A stretch of DNA of 7,584 bases from Pseudomonadota bacterium (lineage in GTDB: Bacteria > Pseudomonadota > Alphaproteobacteria > UBA828 > JAPUJA01): NCBI GenBank assembly GCA_027296525.1, contig JAPUJA010000067.1, forward strand, positions 1 to 7,584. The letters run 5' to 3'. The notes under the pieces are model-generated. The model was not told where the DNA came from and made no database searches. It saw only the letters and a program-made list of their open reading frames with translations. The translations under genes were made by a program, and so were the position numbers. Positions 1 to 6,316 of this stretch are shown here, one piece after another (the first letter of the stretch is position 1; each line of letters begins with the position of its first letter).

Positions 1-25
1 GGCCCGCGGCGGGATCGTCGAGTGA
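1..25 (+). CDS. possible 3' end of an upstream gene (partial)
   Basis: Reading from base 2 gives seven in-frame codons (ARGGIVE) followed by TGA at 23-25, which could be the C-terminus of a gene ending just before the AOR gene. The fragment is too short to name or to prove coding. The 85 bases between it and the AOR start would then be the intergenic leader. If real, this gene might belong with the AOR, since ferredoxin-like subunits or cofactor genes often sit beside AOR genes, but nothing in the seven residues shows that. Confidence 0.2.
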
Positions 26-110
26 GGGCCGACCAAATAAACCGCCGCTCGGCAAGTCCTTTCCAGGGTGAGCGCGGCGGGCGACATTACATAAAGATGG
101 AGACGGCGCC

Positions 111-1937
111 ATGGGCTGGCACAGGCGGATACTCCGAGTCGATCTGACGAAGGGCAAATCGGCATCGGAACTCATGAACATGGCGTGGGCCGAGCAGTAT
201 CTCGGATCGCGCGGGCTGGGCTCGAAATACTTGTCCGAAGAGATCGATCCGAAGGTCGATCCGCTCGCGCCGGAGAACAAGCTGATCTTCGCGACGGGGC
301 CCTTGACGGGCACCATGGCCTCCACCAGCGGACGCTACACGGTCGTCACCAAAGGGGCGTTGACGGGCGCGATCGCGTGCTCGAACTCCGGAGGCAAGTG
401 GGGCGCCGAGCTCAAATTCGCCGGCCACGACATGATCATCCTCGAGGGAAAGGCGAAGGAACCGGTCTATCTCCTCATCCAGGACGACGACGTTCAGATT
501 CTTCCCGCGGGTGAGATCTGGGGAAAGTCGGTCTGGCAGACCGAGCCCTGGCTTCAGGAACGCCATGGCGATCCCCAGATCAAATGCGCCTCGATCGGGC
601 GTGCCGGCGAATATGGCTGCCGCTTCGCCTGTGTGATGAACGACCTTCACCGGGCGGCGGGGCGCTCGGGCGTCGGCACGGTGATGGGCTCGAAGAACCT
701 CAAGGCCATCGCCGTGCGCGGCACGAAGGGGGTCTCGGTCCACGACGCGACACGCTTCATGGCGGCGATCGCCGCCGGCAAGAAGGCCCTCGATGAGAGC
801 GAGCGGCGGGAGAGCTTCACGGTCGATGGCACCAACGCCATGATGAACGTGGTGCAAACCTTCGGAAGTCTTCCCACCCGCAACAACCGCGATGTTCGCT
901 TCGAGGGCGCGGAGAAGATTTCGGGCGAGGCCATGATGACGCAAACGCCCGACGGTCACCGTAACTACATCACCAACAGCGCCTGCTTCGCTTGCACAAT
1001 TGGCTGCGGCCGGATCGCGCACATCCATCCCGATCATTTCGCGGTCAAAGACAGACCCGAATACCAGATCGCCTCGGGCGGCCTGGAATACGAGACGGCT
1101 TACGGGCTCGGCGCGATGGTGGGGGTGGACGATCTCGACGCCGCGACCTTCGCGGGCTTCATGTGCAACGAGCACGACATGGACCCCATCTCGCTCGGCG
1201 GCTCCATCGCGGCTGCAATGGAGCTCTTCGAGGAGGGTATCATCACTAAGGAGGACACGGGCGGCATCGATCTCACCTTCGGCAACGCCAGGGCCCTCTG
1301 TGAGATCGCGGAAGCGATCGGCAAGGGCGAGGGTTTCGGCGCGGTCATCGGCATGGGCTCGAAGCGCTTGTGCGATAAATTTGATCGGCCCGAACTCTCG
1401 ATGTCAGTCAAGGGCCAGGAGTTTGCCGGCTATGACGGGCGGGCCATGCAGGGCATGGGCCTCGCTTACGCAACGAGCAGCCGGGGCGCTTGCCACCTGC
1501 GCGCCAACCCCTATGTCGACGACTTCGAGCGCACCGAGCTCGAGGGCAAGAGCCAGATCGTCAAGGAGTCCCAGGACCTGCACGCGATCGTCGACTCGAC
1601 CGGTATCTGTCTTTTCACGGTGCTTTCGGGAATGCCGCTCGAAAACCTCGCCGAGCAGGTGGACGCGGCCTGCGGCGGGGGCTGGAGCGCCGAACGCATG
1701 ACCGAGGCGGGCGAGCGGATCTACAACCTCGAGCGCCTGTTCAACCTGCGCGCCGGTTTGAGCGTGAAGGACGACTGCCTGCCCAAGCGGATCATGGAAG
1801 AGCCCGTCAAGGAAGGCGTCGCCAAGGGTCTGGTCAGCGGGCTCAATGAAATGCTGCCCGAGTATTACGCGCTCCGGGGCTGGGATCAGAACGGCGTGCC
1901 CACGAACCAAACCCTCGTGCGTCTCGAGCTCGGCTAG
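111..1937 (+). CDS. aldehyde:ferredoxin oxidoreductase family protein (tungsten/molybdenum pterin, 4Fe-4S)
   Basis: Members of this family oxidise aldehydes to carboxylic acids in the cytoplasm, using a bis-pyranopterin tungsten (sometimes molybdenum) cofactor and one 4Fe-4S cluster, and pass electrons to ferredoxin or a partner subunit. The 608-residue length is normal. The N-terminus (GWHRRILRVDLT) is the typical family start and ATG 111 follows GGAGA at 99-103, so the start is well placed. The pterin-domain stretch GRSGVGTVMGSKNLKAIA lies at about 185-202. Cluster cysteines are C292-x2-C295-x3-C299, with the distal C500. C500 sits in an intact DxxG(I/L)C motif (D495-C500). RGACH at 458-462 carries the His matching the catalytic-region His of Pyrococcus AOR, and the EYE at 326-328 carries the nearby Glu. 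The first DxxGL(C/D) motif is degenerate (N353 E H D M D358). No electron-partner or cofactor gene is visible, so substrate and acceptor are unknown. Family confidence is high; substrate is unassigned. Confidence 0.93.
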   Translation: MGWHRRILRVDLTKGKSASELMNMAWAEQYLGSRGLGSKYLSEEIDPKVDPLAPENKLIFATGPLTGTMASTSGRYTVVTKGALTGAIACSNSGGKWGAELKFAGHDMIILEGKAKEPVYLLIQDDDVQILPAGEIWGKSVWQTEPWLQERHGDPQIKCASIGRAGEYGCRFACVMNDLHRAAGRSGVGTVMGSKNLKAIAVRGTKGVSVHDATRFMAAIAAGKKALDESERRESFTVDGTNAMMNVVQTFGSLPTRNNRDVRFEGAEKISGEAMMTQTPDGHRNYITNSACFACTIGCGRIAHIHPDHFAVKDRPEYQIASGGLEYETAYGLGAMVGVDDLDAATFAGFMCNEHDMDPISLGGSIAAAMELFEEGIITKEDTGGIDLTFGNARALCEIAEAIGKGEGFGAVIGMGSKRLCDKFDRPELSMSVKGQEFAGYDGRAMQGMGLAYATSSRGACHLRANPYVDDFERTELEGKSQIVKESQDLHAIVDSTGICLFTVLSGMPLENLAEQVDAACGGGWSAERMTEAGERIYNLERLFNLRAGLSVKDDCLPKRIMEEPVKEGVAKGLVSGLNEMLPEYYALRGWDQNGVPTNQTLVRLELG

Positions 1938-1958
1938 GCTGCCCGCCTCGGCGTTTTT
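1936..1958 (+). terminator. weak possible terminator after the AOR gene
   Basis: Directly at the AOR stop codon a short hairpin (AGGC, loop TGCCC, GCCT; 1936-1948) is followed after five bases by TTTTT at 1954-1958. The stem is only four base pairs, so this is a weak candidate. The whole gap between the two convergent genes is 44 bases, leaving little room for another terminator. A second 4-bp stem, GCGG-CTTG-CCGC, lies at 1970-1981, next to the amidase stop. Confidence 0.25.
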
Positions 1959-1959
1959 C

Positions 1960-1973
1960 GATGAATCATGCGG
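1960..1973 (+). repeat. left copy of 14-bp inverted repeat flanking the amidase gene
   Basis: GATGAATCATGCGG on the plus strand, just beyond the 3' end of the amidase gene, matches 13 of 14 bases of GATGAATCATCCGG on the minus strand at 2994-3007, just upstream of the same gene. The two copies point inward, as terminal inverted repeats would. Whether they are insertion ends, a pair of protein-binding sites or coincidence cannot be told from this window. Confidence 0.4.
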
Positions 1974-1981
1974 CTTGCCGC

Positions 1982-2941
1982 TCAGTCGAAGACGATGCGC
2001 GGCAAATAGCAGGAAACCACCCAGTTCGGCTGGTCGACGATCTCGCTGATCCGGAGATCCGCGCACACGCTGCACAGCATATAGGCGTCCTCCGGGCTCA
2101 TCTTGCGCGACTTCCCGAGCCCGTCGATGGTCCCGCGCACGGCGTTCCGGGCCGCCTCCATCAGATCGGGGCCGATCCCGGTCGCGACCTCATAGCCCTT
2201 GCCGTCGAGATGGCGGCTGACCGGCCCCGGGGTTTCGAAGCGCGGAAACCTCAGATTTTCACCCTTCAAGAGCTCGAGCTTGCAGGCGGCGCTCATGGGC
2301 GATTCGATCGCCGTGCCGCAAACCTCGCCGTCGCCCTGGGCGCAATGGGGATCGCCGATCGAGAACAGCGCGCCCGGCACGCGCACCGGCAGATAGAGCG
2401 CGACGCCCAGGGTGATGTCGCGCACATCCATGTTCCCGCCGGTCTCAGAGGGCGGGATCGTGCTGAACGAGCCGGCCTCGCCCGGCGCCACCCCGATCGT
2501 CCCGCAGAACGGCTTCAACGGAACCTTCGCCCCCGGGCCGAAGAGGGCCGGCTCCTTGAAAGTCTTATCGTAGGACCAGATGTGAAGCGCGGGCTCCGTG
2601 AAGTCGTCGGCGAGAAGCCCGAAGCCGGGCACGATCGCGGTCCACGCCCAGCCGCTGGGGTCGAGATCGACGATCGTGACTTTCAATGCATCACCAGGCT
2701 CGGCGCCGTCGACATAGACGGGCCCCGCGACCGGGTTGACCCGCGCGAAGTCCAGATTGCCGACGTCCTCGGCACTCGATTGCGGCGAGAGTTGGCCACA
2801 AACGGCGTCGATATCCTTGAACTCCACCACATCGCCCGGCGCGACGTTGAGCGCAGGCGCGCGGGAATTGTCCCAGCTCAAATGCTGGTGCTCGGAATGG
2901 ATCGTGTGCCGCGCGGCCTTCGCGCCTGCTTTCTCGAGCAT
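1982..2941 (-). CDS. acetamidase/formamidase family amidohydrolase
   Basis: This FmdA/AmdA-family enzyme (319 residues) is expected to hydrolyse a short-chain amide such as formamide or acetamide to ammonia and the acid in the cytoplasm. Family signatures are HLSWDNS near residue 20-26, VAPGDVVEF at 33-41, NPVAGPVYVDGAEPGD at 69-84, GGNMDVRD at 168-175, and IGDPHCAQGDGEVCGTAIE at 195-213, which contains the conserved Asp, His and Gln-Gly-Asp-Gly-Glu residues of the active region. The frame is open up to an ATG at 2986, but that codon has only a poor ribosome site. The internal ATG at 2941 is preceded by a strong purine-rich GAGGGAGAGGGGAAG and gives the usual family N-terminus, so it is preferred. 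The gene is convergent with the AOR gene (44 bases apart). A 17-bp palindrome 52 bases upstream suggests repressor control. The exact amide substrate cannot be read from sequence. Confidence 0.92.
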   Translation of the reverse strand: MLEKAGAKAARHTIHSEHQHLSWDNSRAPALNVAPGDVVEFKDIDAVCGQLSPQSSAEDVGNLDFARVNPVAGPVYVDGAEPGDALKVTIVDLDPSGWAWTAIVPGFGLLADDFTEPALHIWSYDKTFKEPALFGPGAKVPLKPFCGTIGVAPGEAGSFSTIPPSETGGNMDVRDITLGVALYLPVRVPGALFSIGDPHCAQGDGEVCGTAIESPMSAACKLELLKGENLRFPRFETPGPVSRHLDGKGYEVATGIGPDLMEAARNAVRGTIDGLGKSRKMSPEDAYMLCSVCADLRISEIVDQPNWVVSCYLPRIVFD

Positions 2942-2993
2942 GATCTTCCCCTCTCCCTCGATGAAGCCGCAGATGTCATTTTCCACGAATACG

Positions 2994-3010
2994 CCGGATG
3001 ATTCATCCGG
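2994..3010. promoter_or_regulatory. perfect palindrome upstream of the amidase gene, likely operator
   Basis: CCGGATGA-T-TCATCCGG is a perfect inverted repeat with 8-bp arms around one base, ending 52 bases upstream of the preferred amidase start. On the minus strand a -10-like GATAAA (3013-3018) lies immediately upstream, so transcription would begin inside the palindrome, a common place for a repressor to bind. The -35 match is poor. The regulator family cannot be named. The inner part also forms the right copy of the inverted repeat shared with 1960-1973. Confidence 0.45.
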
Positions 3011-3114
3011 TATTTATCGACCGGCGGCGTGATCGGAAGGATGATCGACGCGCTGCAAGCCCACGTCCGGCCGTTCACGGCGATAGTGGCGGTGCGTTAA
3101 GGCGAAGCGGCGGC

Positions 3115-3411
3115 TTACCGGCGCCAAACGCACGCCCAGAGGCCGGCGATCGTGACGCCGTACAAGATCGGCACCACGAGCAGAAGATCGACGCGGATCG
3201 GCGCGACGACGGTCTCCGACCAGGCGTGCATCCTCCACTCATAAACGGCATAGGCCGCCCAGGCGAGGGCGGCGATCAGAAGCGGCAGGCGCCCCTTGAT
3301 GCGCCGCCGCGAACGGCGGTAATAGAAGAACCCGAACAGGCCTGCGGGTGCGAGCGCCAAGAAGGGAAAGAACAGGAACGGCTGGATCGGCAGATAAAAG
3401 ATCTCGGTCAC
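3115..3411 (-). CDS. small three-helix membrane protein of unknown function
   Basis: I do not recognise this 98-residue protein. It has three hydrophobic stretches that look like membrane helices: about 10-30 (PFLFFPFLALAPAGLFGFF), 42-60 (after a very basic RRSRRRIKGR loop at 32-41), and 74-95 ending in WRR. The basic loop after helix 1 suggests that this loop faces the cytoplasm. The start is GTG at 3411 (minus strand), supported by a strong GGAGGG at 3421-3426 with nine bases of spacing. It lies between the amidase and the solute-binding protein genes on the same strand, with gaps of about 170 and 210 bases, so it probably has its own promoter. A 12-bp perfect palindrome (CGGCGATCGCCG, 3456-3467) sits 45 bases upstream. 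It may be a widespread but uncharacterised alphaproteobacterial family. Confidence 0.7.
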   Translation of the reverse strand: MTEIFYLPIQPFLFFPFLALAPAGLFGFFYYRRSRRRIKGRLPLLIAALAWAAYAVYEWRMHAWSETVVAPIRVDLLLVVPILYGVTIAGLWACVWRR

Positions 3412-3479
3412 ACTTCCAAACCCTCCGGGAGACGAGCCCCGGCCATCGTTCGTCGCGGCGATCGCCGAGCGATCTCCCT

Positions 3480-3510
3480 AGAGCGATTTCCATTCACATG
3501 TAATCGCTCT
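3480..3510. repeat. left terminal hairpin of the element
   Basis: Perfect 9-bp arms, AGAGCGATT (3480-3488) and AATCGCTCT (3502-3510), enclose a 13-base loop. The AGAGCG...CGCTCT pattern recalls palindromic intergenic repeats that I remember from Rhizobiales genomes; this is from memory, not a search. Confidence 0.6.
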
Positions 3511-3598
3511 CCGGTAATATCGCCAACGCCAGCGCGCCTTTGGCGCACCACTCGGCTGAGGGCGGCGCATAAGCGCCGGGCCGCAGTCGCGGCCTGGA

Positions 3599-3624
3599 GC
3601 CGTTTCAAAGTGATCGGAAACGGC
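3599..3624. repeat. right terminal hairpin of the element, may act as a terminator
   Basis: Perfect 8-bp arms, GCCGTTTC (3599-3606) and GAAACGGC (3617-3624), enclose a 10-base loop. The hairpin begins one base past the stop codon of the solute-binding protein gene on the minus strand. No T-run follows, so it is not a standard intrinsic terminator, but the hairpin could protect the 3' end of the transcript. Confidence 0.6.
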
Positions 3625-3625
3625 C

Positions 3626-4684
3626 CTAATGCGCGAGCCAGACATAGAAGCGTTCGTTCAACTCCTCGACATGGTCGGCCCACCAGCGGACATCGACGGT
3701 GAAGGCGTTCTTGCTGTTTTCGGGCGCGGTCGGCAGATGCGGAAGAATCTCAGGGCTGATCAACGGCACTGCCGCCGTCACGGTCGGGCCGTAGGAGATG
3801 TATTTCGACTGCTCGGCCATCACTTCGGGGCGGCTGGCGAAGGCGATGAAATCCATCGCCTTGTCCTTCTCGGGGTGACCCTTGGGAATCACCCAGACGT
3901 CGAAGTCGACGCCCTGGCCGTCCCAGACGATGACGAAGTCCCGGCCCTCGTTCACGACGGCGTCGTAGATGCGCCCGTTCCACGCGGTCGTCATGACGAC
4001 TTCGCCGTCGGCCAAGAACTGCACGGATTGTGAGCCGGATTCCCACCAGATGATCTGGTCCTTGATCGTCTCGAGCTTCGCAAAAGCCCGGTCCACGCCG
4101 CCCTCTGAGGCCAGCACCTCATTCACCCTGCCCGGCGGCACGCCGTCGGCGATCAGCGCAATTTCGAGATTCGACAGAGTGTTCTTCCACATCGAGCGCT
4201 TGCCGGGAAACGTCTCGAGGTCGAAGAAGTCGGCGATCGTCGTCGGCTGAAGGCCACCCTCGGGATATATCTCGGCGTCGTAGGCGTAGATCGTTCCAAA
4301 GGCGCTCGTGGCGACCCCGCAATCGAACGCCGCGCCGGGGATGAATCGTTCACGCCCGCCCAGCTTCTCATAGTCGATTTCCTCGAGCACGCCCTCGTCG
4401 CAACCCGCGACCGTGGCGGCGGTTCCGGCATCGACGACGTGCCATTTGTAGTTTCCGGTCTCGACCTGCACGCGGATTTGGGCCAGATCGCCGCTCCATT
4501 CGTCCTCGAGCACGGTGATGCCGGTCTCGCGCGTGAAGGGTTTGTGATAGGCCTCGCGCTGGCTCATGCTGAAGGCGCCGCCCCACGAGGTCACCGTGAT
4601 CTCATCGGCCGCCGCCGGGCCGCTCACGCCCAAAAATCCGAGGCAACCGAGCGCAAGAATGCCAAGTTTCAATTGTTTCTTCAT
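3626..4684 (-). CDS. ABC transporter periplasmic solute-binding protein, polyamine (PotD-like) type
   Basis: This 352-residue exported protein should capture a small cationic or amino compound in the periplasm for an ABC importer. Residues 1-26 form a Sec signal peptide (MKKQLK, hydrophobic 7-20, then GPAAA) with likely cleavage before D27; the early Cys14 does not fit a lipoprotein box. The mature protein begins EITVTSWGG, typical of family 1 polyamine-type binding proteins. VQFLADGEVVMTTAWNGR at 221-238 is the characteristic PotD/PotF-like segment, and WVIPKGHPEKDKAMDFIAF at 264-282 is the usual hinge and helix region. Length and C-terminus are normal. No permease or ATPase gene lies in the window, so it is an orphan here. 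It diverges from the class III aminotransferase gene, which suggests that its ligand may be an amine that enzyme uses. The stop TAG coincides with the border of the repeat element. Ligand identity is inferred, not shown. Confidence 0.9.
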   Translation of the reverse strand: MKKQLKLGILALGCLGFLGVSGPAAADEITVTSWGGAFSMSQREAYHKPFTRETGITVLEDEWSGDLAQIRVQVETGNYKWHVVDAGTAATVAGCDEGVLEEIDYEKLGGRERFIPGAAFDCGVATSAFGTIYAYDAEIYPEGGLQPTTIADFFDLETFPGKRSMWKNTLSNLEIALIADGVPPGRVNEVLASEGGVDRAFAKLETIKDQIIWWESGSQSVQFLADGEVVMTTAWNGRIYDAVVNEGRDFVIVWDGQGVDFDVWVIPKGHPEKDKAMDFIAFASRPEVMAEQSKYISYGPTVTAAVPLISPEILPHLPTAPENSKNAFTVDVRWWADHVEELNERFYVWLAH

Positions 4685-4876
4685 GGCCGCACTTTCCCTA
4701 TCGGCTCCAAGCCTAACACGAAAGCCTCATCGGCGCGCCGCCTTCGCGCTGGTCACGCCGAAGCGGAAGGGGCTAATATTGCCGCTCATATACGGGGCGG
4801 ATCACGCGATCCAACAGAACGCGTCCGGCCCGTTCCAGGGGAAGCGGTCGAGTGGCCGCAGGTGGAGGATGAGGTG
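4685..4876. promoter_or_regulatory. divergent promoter region between the solute-binding protein and aminotransferase genes
   Basis: These 192 bases separate two divergent genes and must hold both promoters. For the aminotransferase, an AT-rich TAATAT at 4774-4779 lies 18 bases after a weak TGGTCA (4750-4755) and stands out in the GC-rich surroundings. Two short symmetric sites are visible: CGGCGCGCCG (4731-4740, perfect) and GGATC-ACGC-GATCC (4799-4812). Either could bind a shared regulator, but both are short enough to arise by chance in this composition. The Shine-Dalgarno of the aminotransferase is GGAGG at 4864-4868, eight bases before its ATG. Confidence 0.35.
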
Positions 4877-6295
4877 ATGAGCGAGACGGCGCGCAATCTC
4901 AGTCTGGAGGAGATGGACCGCAACAGCGTGATCCATCCCTACACGACGCTCGGGGACGCGGAGCGAGCGCCACCGACCATCATCAAGAGCGGCAAGGGCA
5001 TCTATGTGACGTTCGCCAACGGCGAGACGCTGATCGACGCGATGTCGTCGATGAACTGTGTGAATGTCGGCTACGGTCGGAGCGAGATCGCCGACGCGAT
5101 CTCGAAGCAGGCCCACGAGCTCGCCTATTATCACAGCTTTCTCGGAGTCACCAACGAGCCCGAGGTCCGGCTCGCCGATCGCCTGCTCAACGGCCTCCTG
5201 CCCGAGAATATGAGCAAGATCATGTTCGCGAGCTCGGGCTCCGAGGTCGTCGACGCCGCGCTCAAATTCATCTGGATGTACAACTATCTGCGCGGCAAGC
5301 CGGAGAAAACCAAGATCATCTCGCGGGAAGACGCCTATCACGGCGTGACGCTCGGGGCCGGAAGCCTGGCGGGCAATGACGTCATGTGCAAGGGCTTCAA
5401 CCTGCCGCTGCCCGGCTTTTTTCGCACCGAGGGCCCCCACCATTACCGAAAGGCGCGCCCGGGTGAATCGGAGCGCGACTATTCGAAGCGTTGCGCGCGG
5501 ATGCTCGAAGAGCTCATCCTTGCCGAAGGCCCGGAGACGGTCGCCGCCTTCGTGTGCGAACCCGCGCTCGGCGCCGGCTGCGCCGTCATGCCGCCCGAGG
5601 GCTATTTCGACGAGATCGTTAAGGTCTTACGCAAGCACGACGTGCTGTTCTTCGACGATGAATGCATCACCGGCTTCGGCCGGACCGGCAACTGGTTCGC
5701 CTCTGAGACCTTCGGCTTCGAGCCCGACATCATGACCCTCTCGAAAGGCATCACGAGCGCCTACATACCCCTCTCGGCGACGGTGATATCGGAAAAGATC
5801 TGGCGGGTCCTTAAGGACGGTATTCCGAGCGAGGAGGTTCCGCTGTTCGCGAGCGGCTCGACGGCGAGCGGCCACCCGATCGCCTGCGCCGCCGCCAACG
5901 CCAATATCGACGTCATGGAGAACGAGGATCTCATCGGCAACTCGGCCCGTGTCGGGGCGCATTTCAAGAAGCGGCTCGAGGAGTTGATCGGCGATCATCC
6001 GCTGATCGGCGAGATCCGGGGCGAAGGGCTGATGATCGGGCTCGAGCTCGTGGCCGACCGGGAGACCAAGGAAGAGCTCGATCCCGAATGGGATTGCGCC
6101 CATCGTCTGGTCGCGCTCTGCCGCGAGGACAAGCTCATCACGCGCGCCTTCTTCGGTACGAGCTCGATGTCGTTCGGTCCGCCGCTCGTGATGACTGAGG
6201 AGGAGGCCGATGACGTGACGGCGCGTGTCGCGCGGGCGCTCGGGCGGCTGACGGACGAGCTTATCTCCACGGGCCGCTGGAAGCCGCGCCACTGA
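4877..6295 (+). CDS. class III PLP-dependent (omega) aminotransferase
   Basis: This 472-residue cytoplasmic enzyme should transfer an amino group from an omega-amine or amino acid to a keto acid such as pyruvate, giving an aldehyde or keto product. It resembles the putrescine-, taurine- and beta-alanine-pyruvate aminotransferase branch. Visible fold-type I features: ASSGSE at 118-123 (cofactor phosphate), EDAYHGVTLGAGSL at 151-164 with Tyr154 stacking on PLP, FDDECITGFGRTGNW at 259-273 with Asp261 pairing the pyridine nitrogen, LSKGITSAYIPLSA at 288-301 with Lys290 as the Schiff-base lysine, and Thr329-A-S-G-H-P, the phosphate contact from the partner subunit. All catalytic residues are present and the length is normal. 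The open frame runs back to 4439, but ATG 4877 has GGAGG eight bases upstream and gives the standard N-terminus; the upstream extension overlaps the antisense signal-peptide gene and is rejected. The substrate is unproven; the divergent polyamine-type binding protein hints at an amine. Confidence 0.93.
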   Translation: MSETARNLSLEEMDRNSVIHPYTTLGDAERAPPTIIKSGKGIYVTFANGETLIDAMSSMNCVNVGYGRSEIADAISKQAHELAYYHSFLGVTNEPEVRLADRLLNGLLPENMSKIMFASSGSEVVDAALKFIWMYNYLRGKPEKTKIISREDAYHGVTLGAGSLAGNDVMCKGFNLPLPGFFRTEGPHHYRKARPGESERDYSKRCARMLEELILAEGPETVAAFVCEPALGAGCAVMPPEGYFDEIVKVLRKHDVLFFDDECITGFGRTGNWFASETFGFEPDIMTLSKGITSAYIPLSATVISEKIWRVLKDGIPSEEVPLFASGSTASGHPIACAAANANIDVMENEDLIGNSARVGAHFKKRLEELIGDHPLIGEIRGEGLMIGLELVADRETKEELDPEWDCAHRLVALCREDKLITRAFFGTSSMSFGPPLVMTEEEADDVTARVARALGRLTDELISTGRWKPRH

Positions 6296-6316
6296 ATCCA
6301 GGTTCGGCGCAAGGCC

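Larger units (their letters stand above)
3479..3628. mobile_element. MITE/REP-like hairpin-rich element with TA ends
   Basis: The segment starts and ends with TA. Its two ends are related inverted sequences: reading inward, TAGAGCGATTTCC on the left and TAGGGCCGTTTCC on the right, with 19 of the first 28 bases the same. Each end is itself a hairpin. The inside holds further hairpins: GCGCC-TTT-GGCGC (3534-3546), GGCGC-ATAA-GCGCC (3564-3577) and GGCCGC-AGTC-GCGGCC (3579-3594). It has no open reading frame of note. TA at both borders is what IS630/Tc1-type elements leave behind, so a small non-autonomous element (MITE) is the best reading; a composite REP/BIME repeat of the kind common in Rhizobiales is the alternative. 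Its right border forms the TAG stop of the solute-binding gene. Confidence 0.5.

Noticed and set aside
87..1175. 362-residue open frame on the minus strand inside the AOR gene
   Set aside because: It is antisense to a clear AOR coding region with all motifs intact. Long reverse frames are expected in GC-rich coding DNA, and its histidine-, arginine- and alanine-rich translation matches no family I know.
2942..2986. 15-residue longer amidase N-terminus starting at 2986
   Set aside because: The upstream ATG has only a weak ribosome site, while the internal ATG at 2941 is preceded by a strong purine-rich site and matches the usual family start. It cannot be fully excluded.
1961..3001. 346-residue open frame on the plus strand across the amidase gene
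   Set aside because: It mirrors the amidase gene and has the low-complexity RARG/ADR composition typical of a shadow frame. The minus strand carries the real family motifs.
3011..3114. gap between the amidase promoter and the small membrane protein gene
   Set aside because: Apart from the -10-like GATAAA noted for the amidase and a 4-bp stem at the membrane protein stop, no terminator, RNA gene or further coding frame could be supported.
3456..3467. 12-bp perfect palindrome CGGCGATCGCCG upstream of the small membrane protein gene
   Set aside because: It could be an operator, but short GC-rich palindromes containing GCGATCGC arise often in such DNA and no promoter elements can be placed around it, so it is not called as a separate site.
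4439..4876. 146-residue N-terminal extension of the aminotransferase frame
   Set aside because: It overlaps the antisense signal-peptide end of the solute-binding gene, has no family resemblance, and ATG 4877 has a strong GGAGG eight bases upstream and gives the normal family length.
5627..6292. 221-residue minus-strand frame inside the aminotransferase gene
   Set aside because: It is antisense to a region coding for conserved PLP-enzyme motifs and has no ribosome site or family signal.
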